Origin: Erpobdella octoculata
Taxonomy: Eukaryota > Annelida > Clitellata > Hirudinida > Erpobdellidae
Length of the DNA: 64,000 nucleotides
Direction: 5' to 3'
Assembly: GCA_963978895.1 (NCBI GenBank)
Contig: OZ022246.1
Span: 8,408,142-8,472,141, forward strand
In this document: piece by piece, positions 43,421 to 54,904 of the stretch
How positions within the stretch are numbered: position 1 is the stretch's first letter
How the letters are laid out: the number at the start of each line of letters is the position of its first letter
Notes under the pieces: model-generated
Told to the model about the DNA's origin: nothing
What the model saw: only the letters and a program-made list of their open reading frames with translations
The model's database searches: none
Translations under genes and position numbers: made by a program

Positions 43421-44084
43421 AAATCACTTAAATTTTACTTGGTTTTTTTTTATACAGATCTGTTTATTAAATTGAAACTGAGCACCCTAGTCTTATCATG
43501 GCGAATTACAAGATGATCAATTTGACGTGCGATTTTATTTGCTACTTTTTAGTCCATAATAGGACTATAGTTTTTTAAAAGTTTTTTTAGTCTAATAAAC
43601 AAATCAAGTTTGGTTAATTTGCTTAATTTCCTTTCTATTTGCCATTTAAGCTTTTGTTTCTACACCCCACTTAACCTATTGAATTTGACAGTGTTGGAAA
43701 AAGTACTGTGTTTCAGTACTTAAGTAAAAGTACAAGTAACGCCTCAAAAAGTTACTTAAGTAAAAGTAAAAGTATTTGCTAAAAATGCACTTAGTAAAAG
43801 TAAAAAGTAACAGCACTTTAAAGTAAAAAGTAAAAGTACTGAAGCCGCTTTTTGTAATTGTCATTCGTCAATCATCTAACTCTATTTTATCATAATTCCA
43901 TCGTCTTTCAAACGCTACTGCGTTGATAAAACTGATAAACTAATTGGTAACACGCAAACTAATGAAAAAATGCTATTTTTACGTGCCTTTTGGATGAACG
44001 CGTATCACGTGTTTTTTCAAGTTTGACGGAGAATTGTGGAATGCTAAACACATAATTACTTTACTTTACTCTTTTAAAAAAACA

Positions 44085-44362
44085 AGAAAAGACTAAAAAG
44101 GCTTTTTTTAGTTCTAGAGTGGTAAATATATGGAATGACTTGGACGATGACACTGTAGCATCTGAGACTACCACATCTTTTAAAGTAGCGCTATCCAGGC
44201 ATGGATACTGATTTTTATGCAATTATTTATTTTTTATTAGTTTATTTATCTATCATTATCATTTATTTTATTCTATTTATTATTATTTTTAATTCGAAGT
44301 GGTTGTCTATAGGCGTAAAGTCTTCTAAACCACTATAATAAACGTTATCTTATCTTATCTTA
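44085..44362 (+). mobile_element. LINE 3' end with TTATC tail
   Basis: Translation gives FFSSRVVNIWNDLDDDTVAS and SFKVALSRHGY, the common C-terminal end of LINE ORF2 (SRVV..WN.LP...V.A.S...FK..LD). It ends in CGTTATCTTATCTTATCTTA, a pentanucleotide tail. It is heavily 5' truncated. Confidence 0.7.
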
Positions 44363-44562
44363 AGGTTTGCCCAGCAAGCATGTGAATCTGAACGTTTTAG
44401 CTTCCATCGATTGAAATCTGAACATTTTAATTAAATATGGCCATGGGCGTTCTTTATTAAGTTCATTGTTGTTACGCGCCTATCATACTATCATCGCCAC
44501 CACTGCTCACGTTCGCTCCTTTGGAAAATTCCATAGTAGGTAATCTCGAACAATCTATTGTA

Positions 44563-45896
44563 GGGGAGATGGGGGCTTTTTGATCTCTGGGGCACATTGA
44601 TCTTTTGGCAATAACGTAATAATTTCTAAATTAAAAAAATTAAAATAATTTTTTATGGTTTGTATTTGTTTCTGTTCTATTTTTAGTCTTATTTCCTTTT
44701 CAACAATCCGCCGCTGAAAGTTGATAAATACGAAAGTTTGATTTGACCGGAGAAATGTACATCTTCACAACAGTTGAGTTTCTGTAATTACAAATTAAAT
44801 AAACATTTTTTGAGGAAAATTAATTTTGGATTGTATAAACGCATGTCTAAGGCTTATTTTATTGCATACTTTAATTCTCAAACAACATTTATTGATGAGA
44901 TATCGCCATTTATAGCGTGGTCCATGTCATGGGGGCTCTTTGATCTGTACCAATATGGGGTACGTTGATCTGTTGATCAAAGTGCCCCTTGTACTAGGAT
45001 ACTAAATGTACGCATTCTCCGGGCATTGGAGGTTTAGTGTAGTCCTATAATTTGATATTTTCTATTATTGTTATTGCAAAAACGCAATTCGTTCTCCTTT
45101 TAGGTTTTCACAATGGTTAGACATCGTCAGCGAAAGACAGAGCGAGGTACAACACCTGTTGAAGTGATGGGAGCAGCAGTTGATGAAGTTCTGATGAAGA
45201 GTAGACCTGTCAATGCTGTTGCACGTGAAATGGGAATTGATTTTGGATTATGACTGTTCATTGTTAAAAACTAATGAATATGTTGTAGTTAGATTCAAAA
45301 CAAAAAAGAAAATTATTCACTACATCGGACAAATATTTTCAGAAGATGGTGAATTATTATTAAAGTTTCTAAAAAGGGAGAGGACATCATCATTTAATTT
45401 CATTTGTGCAAATGATGACTTATTCCAATTTGAAAAGGATGATATTTTTTGTAAACTTCCAGACCCAATTCATCATGGCAGGGCTGCTCGAGCCAGTCGT
45501 CACTTGGTCTTTGCAGTAGATTTATCCATTTTTCCTAACATGTGTTGAATTTATATAACTTTAATGATTATTATTATTAATAAAAGCTATTATACCTGTT
45601 TGCATGTGTTTTTTGAGAGAACTGGATGTGGGATCGTACTGAATTTTATCTAGGATCAATGTGCCCCATGGGGGGGATCATAGTGCCCCATATGCGGGGC
45701 ACTTTGATCTTTTTTAGGGCTTGCACCAAAGTTCAATTTAAAAATAGTTCTCTTACATTATAAAATGTCAAACTTAATTGAATACATAGAGGAGATGTTC
45801 CTCTTTGTAATTAAAAAAAAAAAAGTATATTTTTTGAACGGCTTGACTGTTATCACCAAAAAACCTCAAAAGAGATCAAATAGCCCCCATCTCCCC
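44563..45896 (+). mobile_element. Pogo-type element with transposase remnants, TA target duplication
   Basis: The ends are GGGGAGATGGGGGCTTTTTG and its near-complement, flanked by TA (44561-44562 and 45897-45898). Subterminal phrases such as GGGGCAC(A/T)TTGATC recur. It lies inside the hAT element at 43689. It contains the first and last portions of a pogo-like transposase, without the DDE catalytic core. Confidence 0.85.
45114..45548 (+). pseudogene. Pogo-like transposase, N- and C-terminal pieces
   Basis: ATG 45114 opens MVRHRQRKTERGTTPVEV and AVDEVLMKSRPVNAVAREM, matching the N-terminal helix-turn-helix (KRKTxRG...) of pogo/Tigger transposases; it stops near 45253. The overlapping frame up to 45548 reads NEYVVVRFKTKKKIIHYIG, LKFLKRER and DDIFCKLPDP, like the C-terminal domain after the DDE core. 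An internal deletion joined the two with loss of the catalytic region. It is therefore non-autonomous. Confidence 0.65.
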
Positions 45897-46204
45897 TACA
45901 CCAAAACAAGTATGACCGCAAAAATCTTAGCTCCACTAACTACTAACATAAAAGTAAAATGGGGTTCGAAAATGCATACGTTAATAATCATAGATAATTA
46001 ATACAACATCGATTTAGACTTTATGTCGTTTTATTAATTTTTTACAGCACTTTGTAACGGATTGTCCTGGAAAAGTAACGAAGTAAAACCAAGTCCGAAA
46101 ATATTACTTCGTTACAAGTAAAAAGTACTGAAAATAATCTGTACTCCGTTACAGGCAAAAAGTACATCTGATGTACTTCGTTACCGAACAACACTGGAAT
46201 TTGA

Positions 46205-46732
46205 TCCATCTATAATTATTTTTAATTAAATAAAAATATTTACTAGTACCTATTATTAATAAAGCGTCTAAAGAAAATGACATGTAAAAATTAAAGGCCC
46301 AATAATTATGAAGTGCTAAATACTTTTTTCATTCGTAAGATGGCATTGTAACTCGTGTTAATCTAATATAGGTTTATCATATTCTACGGTAATCTGTAGC
46401 CTATAAGGCTATGTATGCAATGGATGGGGAAGTTTTTGGAATTATTTATAATTTTATGTATACAATCTAAATAAATCGATATCTAATTTTTAAATTTGTA
46501 TTATAAATATTTACTTATAATTTGTCAAAAAGGGCCCTCTAGCTTTTCTGGCCCCTTATGCTTGCTATGTGGTAGCTACGCTGGAATGACGTACAGACTC
46601 GCATACATGATCGAACACGAGGCTTGAAAAGTCATCTGACACAAATCGCTTGATACTATAACCCAAAAATAACCCGGAAAAATGAAGTTTTACTGAAAAA
46701 TCATAAATACTGAATCTATGTACAATATGTAT
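46205..46732. other. 3' flank of the homeodomain-like gene
   Basis: No repeat or gene identified. It lies just downstream of the stop codon at 46733 on the minus strand. Confidence 0.4.
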
Positions 46733-49670
46733 CTAAATCAAGTCCTCTTCCAAGTCCTCTTCCAAGTCCTCTTCCGAGTCCTCTTCCGAGTCCTCTTCCG
46801 AGTCCTCTTCCGAGTCCTCTTCCGAGTCCTCTTCCGGGGACAATAACATTTCACATTTATTTCTTTTTCTAAAGTAATCTAGCACTAGAATTTCTGGTAA
46901 ATCCAATGTAGTAGCAAGGTTCTTCAGTCTTTCTCCTTTGATATAAAAATCAAAGTCATAATTCAATTAAAGTTTATATAAATGTGTGTGTGTATTATAT
47001 ATATGACAAACAAAAACATTTTTACCAGTAGACACATTGCATATGTTATCCTTTTCCCACTCTTTCTCTAGTTCTTCTTTCTGATTGTCTGTGTAAAGGT
47101 TGAACCATGTGTATTTCACTGTTCCGGCATCCATGTCAATATACAACTGCTTCAGCTTTTGTCCAATTCTGATAGAATCAAGCTTATCAAGATCTCCATG
47201 TTCATATCTGCAAAACAGCAAAAAGACAAATATAATGAAAGTAAAAACATGTGATCATTTTTTATAGAGCACAATACAAACCAAAATAACATAAATACAA
47301 GATTAAACAAAACGTAGTGCTCAAAAGTTTCATCCAAAGGGAATTACTTCCCGCTAACGGAGACCTATATAAACTTGATTGCGAAAAGAGAAACAAAATG
47401 TTAACATAATTAAATGAGTCTACAACTAAAATTATGTGTTAAGCAGTAATATTTTTTTAAATAATGAAATACTTTTCAAAGAGGAAATTTATGTCGAAAT
47501 ACTTGAAAAGAATTGTGGACCAGAACATTTGATTGAGAATGTTTTAAGGGTTGTTCGAGCAAATTCAGACCGAAAGCAATACAAAGAGATCACATCATAA
47601 GAATGCACATGAAAAGATTTTAAGAACAAATTATCAAATGATGATGGCAATATATGACTATTTGTAGATAAAAATGCTAACTAGAAAACAATTAGTATCA
47701 TTATGAAAGAAAATCACTCTATTAAGTTAAAATTAAAAGAAGCTTTAGCCATTCGTAAATTTAAGCCTTTAATTAATAAACAATGATATTCTTTTGATTT
47801 AACCCTTAAACTTTTTAGTTCTCTAAATAGTAATAAAACTAATAATAATAGTGAATATTTTAACTCATCTTCAACTTTTGTAAAAAATATGCATGTTAAT
47901 AGTAAGCTTCTGCGTCCCGTTATTTATTTGGAACGATACGATTTCTGAAATTTGTCTCGATCAATAACGATACAATACGATATCGGGATCTCGACTGAAG
48001 TGGAAATTTTGTCTCGAATAAAACGAGATAACATAGAATGATGAACTATACGCGACAGACAAAATTAATAACTACATTAAAAGAATTCATTGAACAAAAA
48101 TATATAAATATTATAAAATTTCAAAAAATTTACCAAATTTATTTTTTACAACTTGAAATAAGTTTCATTTCTTAGTTTCGGTACATCTATTTGTCTAAAT
48201 TTAGACTCTAAATAAAACGCTACCGCCGATAGTAAGTATTTATTTAGTTCGCATTATGCAGTAGTTTATCAATTTAATTAAATGATTTTACTTGCCGATG
48301 AAAAGAAAAATTAAAATTATTTTTTCAATTAGTTGTATCTTTTAGTTACTGCTTTTTAATTTTTAAAATTAAACGGCTCTGAAGATGGCAACAATTGTCG
48401 AAATAGATCTATAAGCCAACAATTCATGGAGTTTGTGTTTAATAATAAACTACTTAGACAAAATTGTCCATGAAATACTATATATATATATATATATATA
48501 TAGGGCCTTATACATAGACTTCTGACGAGTGCCTCGCTGGAAAATAAACTTAAGTAGAGCAGTGATGATGTACCTCAACCATGAATCAAGATCGATGAAA
48601 AACGTTACAACGGCTGAAAACATCAACTATGTTGCAAAAGAAAAGGTGTTTATTAGGGGTTCGCAGATCGGCCAGCCATACCGTATATTCGATGCCACAA
48701 GAAAACCTAATAAATAATTTGGAAAATATTGCTTACTTTTCCAGCAGCTCTCCCGTCTCCTTTATACGCTTTGCCACCGTAGCCACACTCAGACACCAAT
48801 AAGAGCGCTTCGTTATGGCTTCATATAGAGAAGCTACAAAGATTAAAAACTGTATTAAAATTAAATATAATACAGTCATAATGAATTCAATCATATATTA
48901 TCAAAACTTTTTAAGCTTTAGGTAAATATATTTTGGACTACAAAAACTATCGTTATTCACTACTCTAAAAGAACTTAACCCTAGATAGTATACTTGAAAA
49001 ACCATTCAAAATAAGAAATTTTTTAATCTTTAAAAAAAGAAACTCATAAATAAGACAGATTTTATCAAATTAAAAGTATCAAATAAAATAGTAAAAAAAT
49101 CTAATGCTCCCATTGAAGTTATATGCCTGTGCAAGGATACAATTTTCATAAAAGATGTACTCATTAGGTTTTACAGTTTAACCCAGTGCCTTGTGATATG
49201 CACTCAATATTCTACATGCTTTTTAATTAGAAGTAAAGCTTGTTATACTAATTATGGGGAAAGTGATTTAAGAAAATTTAAATCCAGCTAAATTATAATT
49301 ATTTACCCCTGTAAACCTCCACAGATTCAAAGCTGTCGTCAGGGTTTTCCATCTCTGCCATGACGAGTGAATCTTTTGAGACGATTTTGGCTTCCTTCCG
49401 AGCTTTTGAATAAAATAAAGTTCTTTATTATGCACATTACAATAAATAAGTTGGATATACAAAATAATATATTAGGCTGAGGACATTTACTGCCTATTAC
49501 AATGTGGTAGTCTATAATTATATGAAATGTAATTGATAAAAACAGAAATTCAGATAGAATTTGAAACAATTTTTTTGTAGGCACAAATAATTTACCATTA
49601 AATGTTCGTCCATTTTATAGAGACACGCGAACACAAATTTGTCATGAGCATTTATATTTTGGAGAAAAAT
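46733..49670 (-). CDS. Divergent homeodomain-like protein, C-terminal exons
   Basis: Exons (minus): 49670-49596, 49394-49307, 48833-48737, 47207-47026, 46935-46733. All splice sites are GT/AG and all phases fit. The third-to-last and later exons form a helical region and then [20 protein letters not shown], followed by [19 protein letters not shown] and [10 protein letters not shown]. This follows the homeodomain pattern L16-E17...W20...L-A..L.L....V..YF, with three extra residues between helices 1 and 2 as in TALE-class domains, but the recognition-helix N51 is replaced by lysine. The protein ends in an acidic tail (EEDS repeats from a 12 bp DNA repeat, 46740-46836). An ATG at 49613 could start the protein, but the frame is open to a splice acceptor at 49671, and upstream exons at 62796-63488 join in phase. 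Function unknown; a nuclear DNA-binding role is an inference. Confidence 0.6.
47722..48460 (+). mobile_element. Penelope-like 3' end, copy 2, with an insertion
   Basis: The part 47722-47900 matches 3312-3490 ([24 protein letters not shown] translation). The part 48330-48460 matches the 3' region of copy 1 and ends with GGCTCTGAAGATGGCAACAA, TTGTCGAAATAGATC. Between them (47905-48290) is unrelated DNA rich in CGATACGATAT-type motifs. It lies within an intron of the homeodomain-like gene. Confidence 0.5.
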
Positions 49671-49715
49671 CTAGAAGCTATAAACCAGGGGTCTTAAACT
49701 CAATTTGCCTGTGGG

Positions 49716-52173
49716 CAGTGTTGGGTAATATTTCAAATACATTATATTTGAAATTCATATTTGAAATATTTTTAAGTATTTTTGTATTTTGATTTGAAAT
49801 ACTTTTAGAAAATTTATTTAGTATTATTTTAAATAATTTTGAAAAGCAACTTGGATATTTTGAACAAAAAATAAAATACAAAATAGATTATCGGCATTTC
49901 CAAAAATATAAAGATCGGGAAACTTTAAAATTAATAAATAAGTGTTATGATAATATTTATATCATGGTTTTATAACATAATCGATGTTTACTTAATGTAC
50001 TTCCTTTTGTTTCGATAGCTTAGCGCGAGGTTGGATTTTAGAGTTTGTAACAAAATTGTTAGCCGAGACGGGGATAAAGTTGTGGCCAAGTGCATGAAAT
50101 GTGCTTCGAATAAAACATATTCAGGTTTAATATCTGCAACAACAAATTTCTTGGCTCACTTGAAACGTGTTCATCCTTGTTTGATGAAAAAGTTTGATAA
50201 TCACAAGATTGAAGTTGGAAAAACCGAAAAGGATGTCGAACATCAAACAGTGCTTCTCAGGAACAGTTAAGGAGGTATTTTCAGTTTCTCAGTCAACTGC
50301 TAATATTTGAATAAAAACTACATCATTCATGAAATGAGACCTCTTTCTATGGTTGAAAGACCAACATTTAAAGAAATGATTAAAGGTTTGAATCCATCAA
50401 TCAGCTTGATGAGTCGCCAAATTCTCGCAAAAAATATCAATGATGATTTATTGCAATTAAAAAATCTTATAAAGAAGTGCTCGTCAATTGAATTTGGTCA
50501 TGTCAGAAAAGGAGCTACTTTGGTGTGACGTGTTATTGGATAATGATGATCTAACACGTAGTTCCTGCATTCTAGCATGCAGGCGTTTCAAGGGCACTCA
50601 CTCATACAACCGCATTGCCGAATCCTTGCAAGATGTGTTTAATGACTATGGATTTCGACAACAGCAGCTAGTTGCAACTGTTACTGACAACGGTTTAAAT
50701 TTCGTTAAAGCTTTCAAGGTCTATTCCTATTTGAATTATTTGATGCACAAGGCATGTTTGCAGGCAAAGACTTTGAAACAAAGAATGATAGTGACAGTCA
50801 CATTGACAGCGAAAGTGAGTGTGAAGAAAAACAATTTGATGGTGATTTTGAAGTAGTCGAAGTGTCCGGTGTGTTGGATGCAGAAAATGAAGAACCCGGA
50901 ATGTTTCTCCCTCCTCACTACCAATGTGCTGCACACACTTTAAACTTAGTGGCCAGCCATGATACAGTTGAGTCGTTGAAAGACAATCAGACATACAGGA
51001 GATTGTACAGCTCTGCCGTGGGAAAATGTAGCACATTATCGAATGCATCTGGCCGTCCAAAAGCTGCTGAGATTGTCAAAACATTTGTGGGAAGCAATTG
51101 TTTCAGCCATGTGCTACTAGATGGAACTCACTCTACAACTCTGTGCAGCGTGTAATTGAAGTTAAAGACAATCTAAAAGTTGTATTTTCGAGTTTGAAGA
51201 TACCAAATTTGAACATTGTTGAATTAGATTTTTTGGAAGAATTTATACTTGTTATGAAACCATTGGCCACAGCTTTAGAAAAGCTCCAAGGTGAAAATGA
51301 ATCTTCTCTGGCTTATCTGATGCCGCCTGTCTTGCGTGTTGAGCAGTCTATTGTAAATATTTCATCAACACTCCGACTTGCACAACCACTTGCGAAATCG
51401 ATTTTCAAAGGCTTACGAGCGAGATATGCTAAACATTTGCAGTTTGACTCTGAAGTTGACAATTTCATTTTAGCATCAGTTACACACCCATTTTTCAAAA
51501 TGAGATGGGTTCCAGAAAACCGCAGAAGTCGTGTTCCCAAACTGTTTATGGACACATTTAGACTTTTCATTCCTAAAACAGATGTGGTGATAGATTCCCA
51601 TTCAAAAGAACATGATGAAGAAGACGATTTTTTCTCCTTTGAATCAGCTACATCCGTGAAAGTCAATGATTCAGAAGCCACAGCATTTTTAGAAAACATG
51701 TGTAATAACTTGAACACATTAAAATTATACCGTGTTTTTAAACATGTTTAAGCGGTACAACACTGTCATCCCATCTTCGGCTCCAGTGGAACGCCTGTTC
51801 AGCACCAGGGGGCAAATAATGACCCCTCACCGCAATGGTTTGACTGATGAAACTTTTGAACAATTAATAATTTTAAAATCAAATTCTCATTTTAAAAGTT
51901 GAATCTGTTTATTTTATTGCAATAAAAGATTTACCCTGTTGACTTGTTTTTGTTAAAAAGTGTTTAAGATGCATGTTGATGACGGTGATGTATCAGCATC
52001 AAGTGCTATAAAACATATTTTAGTATTTTGCAGTAAAATACTCTAATACATTTTGTATTTTATATTTGAAATATTTTGAAAAAACCTATTCTATTTTGTA
52101 TTTAAAATACTTTTAAACAAAGTATTTGTATTTTGTATTAAAAAAAAATTGAACAGTATTTTACCCAACACTG
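49716..52173 (+). mobile_element. 2.46 kb hAT element with near-complete transposase and target duplication
   Basis: Inverted ends CAGTGTTGGGTAATATTTC and CAGTGTTGGGTAAAATACTG are flanked by CCTGTGGG (49708-49715 and 52174-52181). Subterminal arrays of ATTTGAAATA(C/T)TTTT type lie inside both ends. The outer flanks (CAGGGGTCTTAAACTCAATT at 49686 and GGGCCACATGGGTTAAAGTC at 52181) look like the terminus of yet another hAT-type element into which this one jumped. Confidence 0.93.
50031..51902 (+). pseudogene. hAT transposase (BED to C-terminal dimerisation domain), a few frameshifts
   Basis: Successive frames read in the order of a hAT transposase. BED finger at 50031-50270 (VVAKCMKCASNKTY, TNFLAHLKRVHP). 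Central frames at 50307-50856 with HSYNRIAESLQDVF and VATVTDNGLNFVKAF (catalytic D). Then HYQCAAHTLNLVA (50920-50955), CATRWNSLYNSV (RW motif, 51110), and a long open stretch to 51751. After one shift near 51740 comes the C-terminal [20 protein letters not shown]...TPHRNGLTDE (catalytic E, dimerisation). Three or four indels or stops separate the pieces; some could be introns. It looks recently inactivated. Confidence 0.8.
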
Positions 52174-52181
52174 CCTGTGGG

Positions 52182-53175
52182 CCACATGGGTTAAAGTCTG
52201 GGCCACATTAAGTTAATAAAAAAAATACAACTGTTCAGTCTCCTTAATCTGATCATCAAATGTGAAAAAATTATCTTAACTTGCAGCACTTTTGCTGCAT
52301 TTGCTATATCTTCTGCTCCTTGCTGGAAAAGACCTTTTTAAATATAATAGTTTATTGTCCCTTACATTAGGTGTTTTAAGACTGAAATGACTGTATGTAT
52401 GAAGATCTTAAGTATGTCCTGTCGTAGATCATAATTTGATAATACAGTGTGTTCACTGTTAATAACGAACGGGTATTGGCAGTGCTTAACCAGTCACTGT
52501 CAATAGCAATCGCATTATTCTACACTGTCAATAGATTCTACGATTTACTTTTAGGTGAATTAGTTAATTAGTTAAGTTGTATCACGTTTCAATGTCGTTT
52601 TAAAAATTTAATTAAAAAGCGAATTGAACTTGGATAAAATATACTTAGTTATTTTTTGATATAAATGGAATAACAATATAAAAAAATCGAATCTGAAACA
52701 ATAACAATTAACAACCTTGTCAATATCGCTGACCTGTTTAACCCTGGTATGTAATATAGCCAGCATTTATAGATTATTTATTATTTATACAGATAATCAA
52801 AACAATTTTGATAAGAAACAAGTAAAGCAAAAAACGAGTTTTTTTAACACAAACTTTTATTCCAAATACATCTATATAGAAATAAGAAAGATGTTCAAAT
52901 TAAGTTTTTGTTTTGGTAATCTTTCCTACGGACGGCCCGTGCCGAAAATATAGTCTTATTTTTATTATTTTGTTACAATAACATAAAAAAAACAAATTTT
53001 TTACCAAATTGAATTTAAAAAAACATTTATCATAATTTGAGAGACTTTGAAAACGGTAAGTAGTACCCTTCCAAGCACTATTTACATCGTAGTTGAGTGG
53101 TGAGGTACGATGATCGATGAATGAAATGAATAAAAAAAAAAATTAGTTTATAATAAGATTTTATTTAAAAAACAA
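52182..53175. other. Repeat-rich spacer
   Basis: 52335-52445 is a family X copy (GTTTATTGTCCCTTACATTA, TGTCCTGTCGTAGATCATAA). 52825-52915 is a family Y fragment. No coding feature is recognised. Confidence 0.55.
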
Positions 53176-54480
53176 ACTATCAGGTTAGTTGGACCAATGA
53201 AAATTTGAGAAAAAAGCAACTTAAAGATGATGACATCAGACCACTAATACAATGGATGCAGCAGAAACAAAGGCCAGATTGGGCCCAAATTGCGAGTGAA
53301 GGGCTGGTAACGAAAGCTTATTGGGCACAGTGGGACTCACTAACGCTTGACAAAGGAGTTTTAAAAAGAATATGAGAAACAGTTAACGGACTATCACATC
53401 ACCTTCAGATAATAATTTCAAAATCAAGGGTTGTTGAGGTACTTGAAGAAATGCATGCCGGTACATCTGGAGGTCATCTTGGAGTCAACAAGACCTTAGA
53501 TAAAATTCGTCAACGATTCTATTGGTTACACTATAAGAACGACGTTGAAAATTGGTGCAGGAGATGTGATACGTGTGCTGCAGCTAAAGGCCCTAAAAAG
53601 AAAACAAAAGGGGAGATGCAACAGTACAATGTTGGAACACCTTTTGAAAGAATTGCAATTGATGTTGCTGGCCCTTTTCCTGAATCAGTAAATGGAAACA
53701 AATACATCCTTGTAGTCATGGATTATTTTTCAAAGTGGCCTGAAGTGTACGCCTTGCCTAATCAAGAAGCAGCTACAGTCGCCGAGGCTTTAGTTCAAAA
53801 TTGGATCAGCCGGTATGGTGTCCTGATGGAACTTCACTCCGATCAAGGGAGGAATTTTGAATCTATGTTGAGATGTGCACACTACTTGGAATTCACAAAA
53901 ACTCGCACCACACCCCTGCACCCTCAATCAGATGGAATGGTGGAACAGTTTAATCGTACCCTGATTGAGTTTCTAAAAAAAGTTGTGAGTGAACGACAAG
54001 ATGATTGGGATCATTATATTCCTCTGTTTCTCTTAGCATATAGGAGGTACACACACCACCACAGGTCACACACCAGGAGAAGTGTTATTCGGGTCAAACC
54101 TTCGTCTACCCTGCGACCTTCTCTTTGGCAGTCCAGGAAGATCTGACGAGCCAAAGACGGAATTCACTTCTGGTCTACAAACCAAGATTAATGTGTTGCA
54201 TTCAATTGTGAGGGACAAATTGAGAACAGCCAGCGATAAGATGAAGACTCGTTATGACTGCCAATTAAATCGTGGGAAGTTTAAAGAACACGATTGCGTA
54301 TGGTTCTACAATCCTCAAAGAAGAAAAGGACGGTCGCCCAAATTGCAACCAGAATGGGAGGGTCCATACGTCATTATCAAGAAGATCAATGACGTAATCT
54401 TCCGGATACGGAAAGGTCAAGGAAGGATGAAGGTCGTCCATGTCAACCGCCTGGCCATGTACCACGGTTCAAAGCTGTAA
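53176..54480 (+). pseudogene. Gypsy-type integrase fragment, 5'-truncated, with stop and frameshift
   Basis: The frame starts in the linker before integrase (IQWMQQKQRPDWAQI), with a TGA near 53372. From 53451 it reads SGGHLGVNKTLDKIRQRFYW with the HHCC zinc site (WCRRCDTCAA), ERIAIDVAGPFP (D), LHSDQGRNFES (D) and PQSDGMVEQFNRTL (E). Near 54049 one base shifts the frame. The overlapping frame continues with TPGEVLFG and on to VIIKKINDVIFRIR and the stop at 54480. This lineage differs from the intact Gypsy element at 14881 (AGPFPES, polypurine tract GAGGGGGGG). It is inactive. Confidence 0.85.
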
Positions 54481-54720
54481 GAAGTTGCTCGAGACGAGCA
54501 ATGGCTGAGGGGGGGCAGTGCTGTAACCAGTGGCGGCGCGCACATCCCTGTTGCTATTTTTAGTTTGTTTAGTGAAGCTCGAGAGTTGTGGATTGATAGC
54601 AGCCATTACTTTTCCGAAACTATTTGTTTTCTCTTTCTGTTAGTTTTAATTAATAAAACTTTAAACTCTACAAAGTAGTTTTTTTGAGAGCCCAAACCGA
54701 GAAAATACAACACTATTTAG
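54481..54720 (+). repeat. Presumed 3' LTR of the degraded Gypsy element
   Basis: A purine tract GAGGGGGGGCAG precedes TGCTGTAACCAGTGGCGGC, followed by AATTAATAAAACTTTAAAC (possible poly-A signal). There is no second copy in the window, so the borders are not fixed. Confidence 0.5.
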
Positions 54721-54904
54721 CTAAAAAAAAATTTCAGAAACGCTTGTCGCGATTCAATTCCGGGTCCCCTATAAAAAAACTCGTAGATCAACCAGTCTAT
54801 AACACGCTACGCGATTCCTTCGTTTACACTTTTCCTTAAAACTCAAATTTTTTCTATGTAAAAGTTTTTAAATTAAATTAATAATTTTATATAAGATTTT
54901 CCCA

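Larger units (their letters stand above)
43689..46196. mobile_element. 2.5 kb hAT-type element with target duplication, hosting two other elements
   Basis: Inverted ends CAGTGTTGGAAAAAGTAC and CAGTGTTGTTCGGTAACG are flanked by the 8 bp repeat GAATTTGA (43681-43688 and 46197-46204). Both ends carry subterminal arrays of AAAAGTAC/AGTAAAAGTA motifs. It contains a LINE 3' end (44085-44362) and a pogo-type element (44563-45896). Its own sequence of about 900 bp has no transposase. Confidence 0.88.

Noticed and set aside
48529..48717. 62-residue open frame starting [14 protein letters not shown]
   Set aside because: No motif, no splice or neighbour support; it sits in an intron of the - strand gene beside a TA array.
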